Of a DNA stretch of 5,326 bases, positions 1-5,326 are shown in pieces. Each line of letters starts with the position of its first letter. The first letter of the stretch is position 1. Location of the stretch: assembly GCA_947479185.1 (NCBI GenBank), contig CANJYY010000218.1, positions 1 to 5,326 on the forward strand, in the 5' to 3' direction. The stretch is from Caulobacteraceae bacterium (GTDB taxonomy: Bacteria; Pseudomonadota; Alphaproteobacteria; Caulobacterales; Caulobacteraceae). A model generated the notes under the pieces. The model saw nothing but the letters and a program-made list of their open reading frames with translations. It was not told the origin of the DNA and searched no databases. The position numbers and the translations under genes are program-made.

Positions 1-216
1 GCCGGCGTGGCGTCCAAGCTGCTGGCCACGGTCTCGGACCTGGAAAAGATCGCCAACGACGACAACGCCGACGTCGGCGCCCTGCAGGGCTGGCGGCTGG
101 AGGCCTTCGGGGCCGACGCCCTCAAGCTCAAGCGCGGCGAACTGGCCCTGGTGCTGGACGGCACGCGGGTCCGGGTCGTGGAAGTGCGCCGGGCGCCGAA
201 GGCCGCGGCGGGCTGA
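1..216 (+). CDS. rnd: Ribonuclease D, C-terminal end (partial)
   Basis: The first 71 codons visible in frame 1 run into a TGA stop at 214-216; the true start lies to the left of the window. The visible tail contains a helical stretch (SDLEKIANDD) followed by LQGWRLEAFGADALKLKRGELAL. This resembles the end of the last HRDC-like helical domain of alphaproteobacterial RNase D, which typically reads like 'LHGWRRELFG..AL.LKRGELAL'. RNase D is a cytoplasmic 3'-to-5' exoribonuclease that trims tRNA precursors and other structured RNAs. Its catalytic DEDD domain would be outside the window, so the assignment rests on the C-terminal similarity, recalled from memory, and on the known closeness of rnd to ppx and ppk in alphaproteobacteria. 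An internal GTG at position 7 is not a plausible start, since coding continues upstream. The gene is probably co-transcribed with the HAD gene 11 bp downstream. Confidence 0.7.
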   Translation, partial: AGVASKLLATVSDLEKIANDDNADVGALQGWRLEAFGADALKLKRGELALVLDGTRVRVVEVRRAPKAAAG

Positions 217-222
217 AGGAGG
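216..222 (+). promoter_or_regulatory. Strong ribosome binding site for the HAD gene
   Basis: AAGGAGG begins on the last base of the upstream TGA stop and lies 5 nt before the ATG at 228. It is a near-perfect anti-16S match. It fixes the start of the HAD gene and makes it likely that the gene is translated from the same message as the rnd-like gene, with little room for a separate promoter. Confidence 0.85.
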
Positions 223-227
223 TCGAC

Positions 228-1067
228 ATGACCGTTCGCACCACCGCCCTGATCTATGACTTCGACGGCACCCTGGCCCGGGGCAACATGCAGGAGACCA
301 GCTTCATTCCCTCGCTGGGGATGACGCCGAAGCAGTTCTGGTACGACACCGTCCGGCCACGGACCATCGCCGCCGATGGCGATGATATCCTGATGTACAT
401 GCAGCTGATGCTGCAGACGGCCCGCGACCAGGGCACGACCGTGACCCGCCAGATGCTGCGCGACCACGGCAAGGACGTGCCGCTGTTCGAGGGCATCCGC
501 GACGGCAGCTGGTTCGACCGGATCAACGCCTTCGGGGCCAACTACGGCCTGACCATCCAGCACTACATCCTCTCCAGCGGTCTGCAGGAGATGATCGAGG
601 GCTGCCCGATCCACGACCGCTTCGAGCATGTGTTCGCCTCGCACTATGTGTTCGACGAGAACGAGGTGGCCGTCTGGCCGGCCGTGGGCATCAACTACAC
701 GACCAAGACCCAGTACCTGTTCCGCATCAACAAGGGCGTGCACAACAACTGGGAGCATGAGCGGATCAACCGCTACATGCCCGACGAGGACCGACCCGTG
801 CCATTCGAGCGGATGATCTTCATCGGCGACGGCGACACCGACGTGCCGACGATGAAGATGATGCACACCAAGGGCGGCCACTCCATCGCCGCCTACGATC
901 CGCGCACCGAGCCGCGCGACCAGGACAAGCTGCACCGGCTGATCGCCGACGACCGCGTCAACTTCGTCGCCGCCGCCGACTATCGCGAGGGCACGGCCAT
1001 GGACCTGATCGTCAAGGGCATCCTCGGCCGGATCGCCGTGCGCGAGCGGACGATGCCGACGGAGTAG
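228..1067 (+). CDS. HAD-superfamily phosphohydrolase, substrate unknown
   Basis: This is a complete 279-residue cytoplasmic protein with no signal peptide or membrane segment. All HAD motifs are present. Motif I is IYDFDGTLA, with D11 as nucleophile and D13 as general acid. Motif II is ILSSG (S116/S117). A motif III lysine lies in the TTKTQYLFRINKG segment (K160 or K169). Motif IV is FIGDGDTDVPTM, with D201 and D205 as Mg2+ ligands. About 100 residues separate motifs I and II, which suggests a C1-type cap covering the active site. The overall pattern, including a GGHSIAAYDP stretch after motif IV, matches a widespread but uncharacterised group of about 280 residues often labelled phosphoserine-phosphatase-like (PF12710 type). 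The chemistry (phosphoester hydrolysis) is well supported; the substrate is not, and I would not call it serB. The ATG at 228 is fixed by the AAGGAGG site. The gene lies 11 bp after the rnd-like gene and is probably in its operon. It ends with TAG at 1065-1067. Confidence 0.93.
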   Translation: MTVRTTALIYDFDGTLARGNMQETSFIPSLGMTPKQFWYDTVRPRTIAADGDDILMYMQLMLQTARDQGTTVTRQMLRDHGKDVPLFEGIRDGSWFDRINAFGANYGLTIQHYILSSGLQEMIEGCPIHDRFEHVFASHYVFDENEVAVWPAVGINYTTKTQYLFRINKGVHNNWEHERINRYMPDEDRPVPFERMIFIGDGDTDVPTMKMMHTKGGHSIAAYDPRTEPRDQDKLHRLIADDRVNFVAAADYREGTAMDLIVKGILGRIAVRERTMPTE

Positions 1068-1117
1068 GGGCGCGGGTCAGGGACGCAGGAGGCCATAGCG
1101 TAGCCGGTCGCGAAACA

Positions 1118-1169
1118 TTTGGCATGTTCTGTGCCAAAAAACAGTTGGCAAATGCCCGTGCCCGTTGGA
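1118..1169 (+). promoter_or_regulatory. Probable operator: alternating TTGGCA/TGCCAA half-sites
   Basis: TTTGGCA (1118-1124) and TGCCAAA (1132-1138) form a perfect 7-bp inverted repeat with a 7-nt spacer. A third half-site, TTGGCA (1145-1150), lies a further 7 nt on and forms a second inverted repeat with the middle one. The three hexamers therefore start at 1119, 1132 and 1145, exactly 13 bp apart and in alternating orientation. Degenerate relatives follow: TGCCCG twice in tandem (1153-1164) and TTGGAA (1165-1170). An overlapping dyad, AACAT-N5-ATGTT, spans 1114-1128. The array ends about 35 bp before the start codon of the exported-protein gene, so control of that gene is the natural reading. 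The binding protein is not known. A sigma-54-like reading of part of the same sequence (TGGCATG-N4-GTGCC, 1120-1135) is possible but matches the -12 element poorly. Confidence 0.5.
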
Positions 1170-1190
1170 ACCTTGCGAACGACCAAGTCC

Positions 1191-1196
1191 AGGGAG
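1191..1196 (+). promoter_or_regulatory. Ribosome binding site of the small exported-protein gene
   Basis: AGGGAG lies 7 nt before the ATG at 1204 and decides the start. An upstream in-frame TTG at 1165 would add 13 residues ahead of what is plainly a signal peptide. The site overlaps GAGTC (1194-1198), a GANTC sequence of the kind methylated by CcrM in Caulobacterales. Confidence 0.7.
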
Positions 1197-1203
1197 TCAT
1201 TCC

Positions 1204-1533
1204 ATGAAGCCGGCCAACCCCCGTTTTCTCGTCGTCACGGCCATGGGCGCGGCCATGTTGACGGCCGCTCTTGCTGGACCGACCGCCGCCTTCGCCCGAG
1301 AGGACAGCATCACGCCAAGCGCCCAATGCGCCGCAGCCCTGCCCAAGCCTGGGCGGTTGATGTACAAGGCCACCGCATCGCACGTTAAGCCGAACTCCGA
1401 CGTGCCGACGCTGATGCGGGCCTTCATCTCGCCGCTGGTGATGGAAGGCAAGGTGACCCGCAAGGAAGCCATGGACAACGCCAACGCTGTCGGCGCCTGC
1501 CTCTTGCTCCGTCAGCAGGAGACGCCCGACTGA
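1204..1533 (+). CDS. Small exported protein of unknown function
   Basis: This is a 109-residue protein. Residues 1-31 form a classical Sec signal peptide: basic start (MKPANPRF), hydrophobic core (LVVTAMGAAMLTAALAG) and an A29-F30-A31 cleavage site before RED. No lipobox cysteine is present, so the mature protein of about 78 residues should be free in the periplasm or secreted. It has two cysteines, C42 and C98, near its two ends, which could form a disulfide. Between them are a tyrosine-containing segment (GRLMYKATASHV) and a probably helical segment (LMRAFISPLVMEGKVTRKEAMDNANAVGACLLL). I do not recognise a characterised family; it resembles short hypothetical proteins from related alphaproteobacteria only in general pattern. 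It has its own upstream regulatory region and faces ppx convergently, so it is probably transcribed separately from rnd-HAD. The signal peptide, ribosome binding site and codon use argue that it is a real gene. Confidence 0.82.
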   Translation: MKPANPRFLVVTAMGAAMLTAALAGPTAAFAREDSITPSAQCAAALPKPGRLMYKATASHVKPNSDVPTLMRAFISPLVMEGKVTRKEAMDNANAVGACLLLRQQETPD

Positions 1534-1545
1534 CGCAGCCGCGTC
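1532..1545. terminator. Short GC hairpin between convergent genes (weak terminator candidate)
   Basis: GACGC (1532-1536) and GCGTC (1541-1545) form a 5-bp stem with a 4-nt AGCC loop. It overlaps the TGA stop of the exported-protein gene and lies 10 bp before the end of ppx. No T run follows on either strand, so it is not a standard rho-independent terminator. It is the only stem I find in the 21-bp gap where the two transcripts meet. Confidence 0.25.
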
Positions 1546-1554
1546 GACGGGGAC

Positions 1555-3069
1555 CTAGCTCCGCCGGATCTCCAGCTTCACGCCGAGCAAACCCGCCAGA
1601 TGCGTCGCCCTGCGGGCTGTCTGTTCGCCCAGCAGCATGTCCGACCAGCCTTCAGCCGCGGTCAGCACCAGCTTGCCGTCGTTCAGACCCAGCCGCGACT
1701 GGGCCAGCAGCACGGAGCTTCGGCCGGAGAGGTCGCAGCCGAGGCGGATCGCCGACCCGAGGGCCCGGGCCCGGCGGCGTTGCGCTTCGCTGAGCAGGCG
1801 GGAGATGGTCGCGCCCTCGGGCACGGACGAGCCCGAGGTGTGCCGGGAGAAGGCGGCCACGGCGAGGAAGGCGCGCTCCGCATGGCTCTGGCCGGCGACG
1901 GGCGCGCGCAGCACCTGTTCGAACACCAGATCGGCGCGGTGGTCCGGATGCAGCCGGGCGCCGAGGTCGGCCAGCCGGCAGGCCGCGGCGCGTAGCACGT
2001 TGTCGCGCGCGCCGAAGGCCGGCGGCAGGCTCTCGAATGCCGGGCGCAGCCAGGCCTCCAGCGTCGGGCCGAGCGTCTCGTCGATGCCCTGCTGGCCGGT
2101 GAGGGCGGCGCAGCCCTCGATCAGCGGATCCAGCCGCTGGGTTTCCGGGGGCATGGCCTCGAGCAGAAGGCCCTCGCGCAGGCCGTAGGCCGAGATGGCG
2201 ATGCGTTCGATCTCGAGCTGCTCGATCAGCGCCTCGAGCACCATGGCCGCGTGGGGCAGGGTCTCCAGGCGCTTCTTCGACACGCCCTCGATGGCTTCCA
2301 GCGAGGCGCGCGACTGGCGGCTGATGAAGCGCGCGGCGTCCAGCGCGTCGGCGCGGCTCATCTCGTACTGGTGGACGATCTGCAACGGATAGCCGCTCAT
2401 GCGCATGTGCAGCAGGGCGAGGTTGCGCCAGGCGCCGCCGACGGCCTGGAAGGTTCTGCTGCGGAACCGGCCCGCGTGGGGCGTCAGCCGCTTCTCGATC
2501 TCGTCGCGGACCTTGTCGGGCCGGACGCCGGCGAGGGCGAACGGGCCCAGCGCCAGGGTCGCGCCCTCGACCGGGCCGTCAGCGGTCAGCCGCACCAGCT
2601 CCAGGCTGGCGCCGCCGAGGTCGCCGGCCACGCCCTCGCCCTGCGGCGACCCGGCCAGCACGCCCAGCGCCGCGTAGCGCGCCTCTTCCTGGCCGCTCAG
2701 CACACGGAGGGTCAGGCCGGTCTCGGCCTGGACCCGGCCGACGAAGTCCGCGCCGTCGAGCGCCTCACGCACGGCGGCGGTGGCGGCGGTGAAGATGTCG
2801 TCCGGCCGGGCCGCGTCGAGCACCGCCCGGAACCGGCGCAGGGCCGACAGGGCTGTGTCGACCCCGCCAGGGGCCAGTTTGCCGGTCGAGCCGAGGTCGC
2901 GGCCGAGGCCGGCGAGCACCTTTTCGTTGTAGACGGTCCAGATGGCCCGGCCTTCGAGGCGGTAGAGCACCAGGCGCACGGAGTTGGAGCCGACGTCGAT
3001 GACGGCGGCGTCGCGCACGGTGCGCGCGCGGGTCTCCATCGCGGGGGCGCTAGCGGCGTGGACCGACAT
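1555..3069 (-). CDS. ppx: Exopolyphosphatase (Ppx/GppA family)
   Basis: This 504-residue protein releases orthophosphate stepwise from polyphosphate ends; relatives also hydrolyse pppGpp. The N-terminal half is an ASKHA-fold phosphatase. Its first phosphate-binding loop is [14 protein letters not shown] (residues 21-34), the catalytic glutamate lies in SGQEEARYA (E128/E129), and the second phosphate loop is [11 protein letters not shown] (149-159). A third conserved stretch, [12 protein letters not shown], begins at residue 207. From about residue 310 a helical HD-like C-terminal domain follows ([14 protein letters not shown], then [10 protein letters not shown]). The length fits the long Ppx form. 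The ATG at 3069 lies inside the last codons of ppk, a 20-bp overlap in another frame. No good ribosome binding site precedes it, which suggests translational coupling. A TTG at 3075 and an ATG at 3039 (METRAR) are alternative starts. Ppx against GppA cannot be settled from sequence alone, but the ppk partner favours Ppx. Confidence 0.93.
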   Translation of the reverse strand: MSVHAASAPAMETRARTVRDAAVIDVGSNSVRLVLYRLEGRAIWTVYNEKVLAGLGRDLGSTGKLAPGGVDTALSALRRFRAVLDAARPDDIFTAATAAVREALDGADFVGRVQAETGLTLRVLSGQEEARYAALGVLAGSPQGEGVAGDLGGASLELVRLTADGPVEGATLALGPFALAGVRPDKVRDEIEKRLTPHAGRFRSRTFQAVGGAWRNLALLHMRMSGYPLQIVHQYEMSRADALDAARFISRQSRASLEAIEGVSKKRLETLPHAAMVLEALIEQLEIERIAISAYGLREGLLLEAMPPETQRLDPLIEGCAALTGQQGIDETLGPTLEAWLRPAFESLPPAFGARDNVLRAAACRLADLGARLHPDHRADLVFEQVLRAPVAGQSHAERAFLAVAAFSRHTSGSSVPEGATISRLLSEAQRRRARALGSAIRLGCDLSGRSSVLLAQSRLGLNDGKLVLTAAEGWSDMLLGEQTARRATHLAGLLGVKLEIRRS

Positions 3070-5254
3070 GGTCAAAGGCTTGAGGCAGGTCGCGCACCTT
3101 GTGGCCCCGGCCTGACAGGCTGGGGTTGGTCATGAAGTATTCGTGGGCCGAGAAAGCCCCCGGGCGATCCCACGCCGGATCGCGGTGATAGCCGCCCAGA
3201 CTGTCCAGCGTCCAGCTCTGCGCCTCGTCATTGAGGTTGGCGACCATGATCTGCTGCAGCACCTGCTGGTGCACCGTCGGATTGTCGATCGGCGTCAGGG
3301 CCTCGACGCGGCGGTCGAGGTTGCGCGGCATCCAGTCGGCCGAGCTGATGAACACCTTGGTCTGTTTGCTCGGGATCGCCTTGCCGTTGGCGAAGGCCAT
3401 GATCCGGCTGTGTTCGAGATAGCGGCCGACGATGCTCTTGACCCGGATGTTGTCGCTGAGGCCCGGCACGCCCGGCCGCAGGCAGCAGATGCCGCGCACG
3501 ACCAGCTCGATGCGCACACCCGCCTGGCTGGCGCGATAGAGGGCGTCGATGATCTCCGGATCGACCAGGGCGTTGAGCTTGACCCAGATGCCCGACGGCT
3601 TGCCGGCGAGGGCGTTGGCCGCCTCGGTGGCGATCATGGTCATCAGGTCGACCTTGAGCGTCTCGGGGCTGTAGCTCAGCTTCTCCAGCCGCTGCGGCGG
3701 AGCATAGCCGGTGATGAAGTTGAACAGCCTCGCCGAGTCGCGGCCGAGCGCCGGGTCGGTCGTGAACAGGCTGAGGTCGGTGTAGATCTTGGCCGTGACC
3801 GGGTGATAGTTGCCCGTGCCGAAATGGCAGTAGGTGCGCAGGGTCTCGCCCTCGCGGCGGACCACCAGGCTCAGCTTGGCGTGGGTCTTGTACTCGACGA
3901 AGCCGAACACGACGTGGACGCCCGCCCGCTCCAGGTCCTTGGCCCAGCGCAGGTTGTTCTCCTCGTCGAAGCGCGCCTTGATCTCGACCAGGGCGGTGAC
4001 GTTCTTGCCGTTCTCGGCCGCCTCGATCAGGGCGGCGATGATCGGGCTGTCCTGGCTGGTGCGGTACAGGGTCTGCTTGATGGCCAGCACCTGCGGATCG
4101 CGGGCGGCCTGGCGAAGGAACTGGACGACCACGTCGAAGCTCTCGAACGGATGGTGGACCAGGATGTCCTTCTCGCGAATGGCGGCGAAACAGTCGCCGT
4201 CATGGTCGCGGATCCGCTCGGGGAAGCGCGGCACGAACGGCTTGAACTTCAGCTCCGGCCGGCCGTCGGGGATCAGCTGGTTCATCTGGGCCAGGCCCAG
4301 CTTGCCGTCGATCAGCACCACGTCCTCGGGATCGCAGTGCAGGCTGTCGAGGATGAAGGCGCGCAGCTCCGGCGGCATGGCCGTCTGCACCTTGACCCGC
4401 ACCACCGAGCCCATGCGGCGACGCTTCAGCTGCGCCTCGAACTCGCGGACCAGGTCCTCTGCCTCTTCCTCGATTTCCACGTCGCTGTCGCGGATCAGGC
4501 GGAACAGGCCGCGGCCCTCGACCTCGCAGCCGGGGAACAGGTGGCCGATGAACAGGATCAGCAGGCTTTCCAGCGCGATGAACCGCTGCTCGCCCTTGCG
4601 CGGCCGGCCGGACTCCGGCGGTAGCTGCCAGAAGCGTCGCACCGCCGAGGGCACCGGCACCAGGGCGTAGAGCTCCTTGCCGTCAGGGCGGCGCAGTTTC
4701 AGGGCCAGGGCGAACCCGAGGTTCGGCAGGAAAGGGAAGGGGTGGGCCGGGTCGATCGCCAGCGGCGTCAGCACCGGGAAGATGTGGTTGAGGAAGATAT
4801 GCTCGGCCCGCTCGCGGTCGGCGCCGGCGACATCGCGCGCCTCCAGCAAGGTGATGCCCTCGCCCTGCAGCGCCGTGCGGAGCTCACGCCAGATCTGCTG
4901 CTGGTCGGCCATCAGCACGGCCGCCGAGGCGTCGACCTTGACCAGTTGCTCGGACGGGGTGAGCCCGTCCTGGCTGACCACCCGCACGCCCTCGCGCACC
5001 TGGCCCTTCAGGCCGGCCACGCGGACCATGTAGAATTCGTCGAGGTTGTTGGCGCTGATCGACAGGAAGCGCAGCCGCTCGAGCAGCGGATGGCGCGGGT
5101 TCTCGGCCTCTTCCAGCACCCGGCGATTGAACGCCAGCCAGCTGAGTTCGCGGTTGAAGAAGCGGTCGGGCGAGGCCAGCAGGGCCTCGTCGATGCGCGG
5201 CTGGCGGGGCGCGTCCGGAACGGCCGAAGGGTCGGTGATGGCGGCGTCGGTCAT
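3050..5254 (-). CDS. ppk: Polyphosphate kinase, PPK1 type
   Basis: This enzyme reversibly transfers the gamma-phosphate of ATP to a growing polyphosphate chain. With the start at 5254 the protein has 734 residues, a little longer than E. coli PPK (about 690). The domains are in the usual order. An N-terminal helical domain contains [19 protein letters not shown] (33-50) and [15 protein letters not shown] (67-81). A head domain follows ([12 protein letters not shown] at 172-183). Two phospholipase-D-like domains complete it. H458 in YKTHAKL is the expected autophosphorylated histidine, with H477 in [10 protein letters not shown] and H615 in [10 protein letters not shown]. Mg-site arginines are R398 (QTLYRTS) and R428 (KARFDEENN). 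All five sit at one offset of 23 from E. coli R375, R405, H435, H454 and H592 (recalled numbering), so the active site is intact. The ATG at 5254 has AGAGG 4 nt upstream; the ATG at 5311 has no such site and lies in a probable Pho box. The gene overlaps ppx downstream. Confidence 0.97.
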   Translation of the reverse strand: MTDAAITDPSAVPDAPRQPRIDEALLASPDRFFNRELSWLAFNRRVLEEAENPRHPLLERLRFLSISANNLDEFYMVRVAGLKGQVREGVRVVSQDGLTPSEQLVKVDASAAVLMADQQQIWRELRTALQGEGITLLEARDVAGADRERAEHIFLNHIFPVLTPLAIDPAHPFPFLPNLGFALALKLRRPDGKELYALVPVPSAVRRFWQLPPESGRPRKGEQRFIALESLLILFIGHLFPGCEVEGRGLFRLIRDSDVEIEEEAEDLVREFEAQLKRRRMGSVVRVKVQTAMPPELRAFILDSLHCDPEDVVLIDGKLGLAQMNQLIPDGRPELKFKPFVPRFPERIRDHDGDCFAAIREKDILVHHPFESFDVVVQFLRQAARDPQVLAIKQTLYRTSQDSPIIAALIEAAENGKNVTALVEIKARFDEENNLRWAKDLERAGVHVVFGFVEYKTHAKLSLVVRREGETLRTYCHFGTGNYHPVTAKIYTDLSLFTTDPALGRDSARLFNFITGYAPPQRLEKLSYSPETLKVDLMTMIATEAANALAGKPSGIWVKLNALVDPEIIDALYRASQAGVRIELVVRGICCLRPGVPGLSDNIRVKSIVGRYLEHSRIMAFANGKAIPSKQTKVFISSADWMPRNLDRRVEALTPIDNPTVHQQVLQQIMVANLNDEAQSWTLDSLGGYHRDPAWDRPGAFSAHEYFMTNPSLSGRGHKVRDLPQAFDHVGPRR

Positions 5255-5258
5255 GGGG

Positions 5259-5263
5259 CCTCT
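5259..5263 (-). promoter_or_regulatory. Ribosome binding site supporting the internal ppk start
   Basis: On the - strand, AGAGG lies 4 nt before the ATG at 5254. The spacing is slightly short, but it is the only Shine-Dalgarno-like sequence near either candidate start. The 19 residues added by the upstream ATG are arginine- and proline-rich and do not look like the conserved PPK N-terminus. Confidence 0.5.
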
Positions 5264-5309
5264 GCGTCGAGCGGGTTGTCGCTTGGCGCGGGGCGTGTCG
5301 CAAGGGGGC

Positions 5310-5326
5310 ATGACAGGGGTGTTACA
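5310..5326 (-). promoter_or_regulatory. Probable PhoB box upstream of ppk (cut by window edge)
   Basis: Read on the - strand, the edge of the window gives TGTAAC, a 4-nt spacer ACCC, then CTGTCAT. The PhoB box consensus is two CTGTCAT repeats 11 bp apart. The second repeat matches 7 of 7. The first shows six of its seven bases and matches at T, G, T and A; its first base would be position 5327, outside the window. The spacer length is exactly as expected. The site is about 56 bp before the ppk start at 5254, a sensible distance for promoter control. ppk belongs to the Pho regulon in several bacteria, so phosphate-starvation induction of ppk-ppx is a reasonable inference. No clear -10 element follows; GCGACA (5301-5296) is the nearest candidate. 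Confidence 0.5.

Larger units (their letters stand above)
1068..1203. other. Intergenic region with locally AT-rich block
   Basis: This 136-bp gap separates the HAD gene from the small exported-protein gene. I see no rho-independent terminator for the HAD transcript: no strong GC stem is followed by a T run. By hand count, 23 of 50 bases in 1111-1160 are G or C (46%), well below the coding sequence on either side. That is typical of a promoter and operator region. The half-site array and the ribosome binding site of the next gene fall here. Confidence 0.8.

Noticed and set aside
1118..1140. The TTTGGCA/TGCCAAA repeat as a rho-independent terminator for the HAD gene
   Set aside because: On the + strand the stem is followed by an A run, not T, and the stem is only moderately GC-rich. 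On the - strand the T run precedes the stem.
1126..1140. Alphaproteobacterial LexA box (GTTC-N7-GTTC)
   Set aside because: Only the first GTTC (1126-1129) is present; the expected second copy reads AAAA.
1167..1171. GGAAC as a -35 element of a general-stress (EcfG/SigT) promoter
   Set aside because: No CGTT -10 element occurs 16-17 nt downstream.
1165..1203. TTG start at 1165 for the exported protein
   Set aside because: It would place 13 polar residues ahead of a complete signal peptide, whereas the ATG at 1204 has AGGGAG at good spacing.
1012..1383. Open frames on the - strand across the intergenic region and the small exported-protein gene
   Set aside because: They cross the end of the HAD gene and the promoter region, have no ribosome binding site or domain, and compete with a + strand gene that has a clear signal peptide.
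2251..3135. A 294-codon open frame on the + strand opposite ppx
   Set aside because: It is antisense to ppx with a low-complexity G/A/R/H-rich translation and no recognisable domain. This is a GC-rich shadow.
3143..4624. A 493-codon open frame on the + strand opposite ppk
   Set aside because: It lies wholly antisense to an unmistakable polyphosphate kinase. Its composition (rich in D, V, H, L, A and Q with no domain) is what GC-rich codons give when read backwards. No ribosome binding site supports it.
3834..4670. A 278-codon open frame on the + strand, R- and S-rich
   Set aside because: It is another antisense shadow of ppk, overlapping the other + strand shadow in a different frame.
5255..5311. 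N-terminal extension of ppk from the ATG at 5311
   Set aside because: The added 19 residues are basic and unlike PPK, no ribosome binding site precedes this ATG, and the codon lies within a probable PhoB half-site.

Overview
This is a GC-rich, densely coding stretch of bacterial chromosome. It most likely comes from an alphaproteobacterium of the Caulobacterales type (Caulobacter or Phenylobacterium-like). Three things point there: the codon bias, the pairing of an RNase D tail with a ppk-ppx operon, and the scarcity of GANTC, the CcrM methylation site. This placement is inference, because no rRNA or other marker gene lies in the window.

The left part reads on the + strand. Positions 1-216 hold the last 71 codons of a gene that looks like ribonuclease D (rnd). 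Eleven bases later, behind a strong AAGGAGG ribosome binding site, comes a complete HAD-superfamily phosphohydrolase gene (228-1067) of unknown substrate, probably in the same transcript. A 136-bp intergenic region follows. Part of it is clearly more AT-rich than the rest, and it holds an alternating array of TTGGCA/TGCCAA half-sites. It precedes a small gene (1204-1533) for a 109-residue exported protein that I cannot assign to a characterised family.

The right part reads on the - strand and is the polyphosphate operon. Polyphosphate kinase (ppk, 5254 to 3050) overlaps exopolyphosphatase (ppx, 3069 to 1555). One enzyme builds polyphosphate from ATP and the other shortens it to orthophosphate, so both arms of the polymer's turnover sit in one transcript. 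At the extreme right edge, upstream of ppk, is a probable PhoB box. Its position would link the operon to phosphate starvation and supports the internal ppk start. The two transcription directions converge between the small exported protein and ppx, with only 21 bp between the stop codons.

I see no mobile element, CRISPR array, tRNA, rRNA or sign of recent transfer. The enzymes are ordinary housekeeping genes. The parts worth a second look are regulatory (the half-site array and the Pho-box candidate) and the small exported protein. I do not see an undescribed multi-gene system here.
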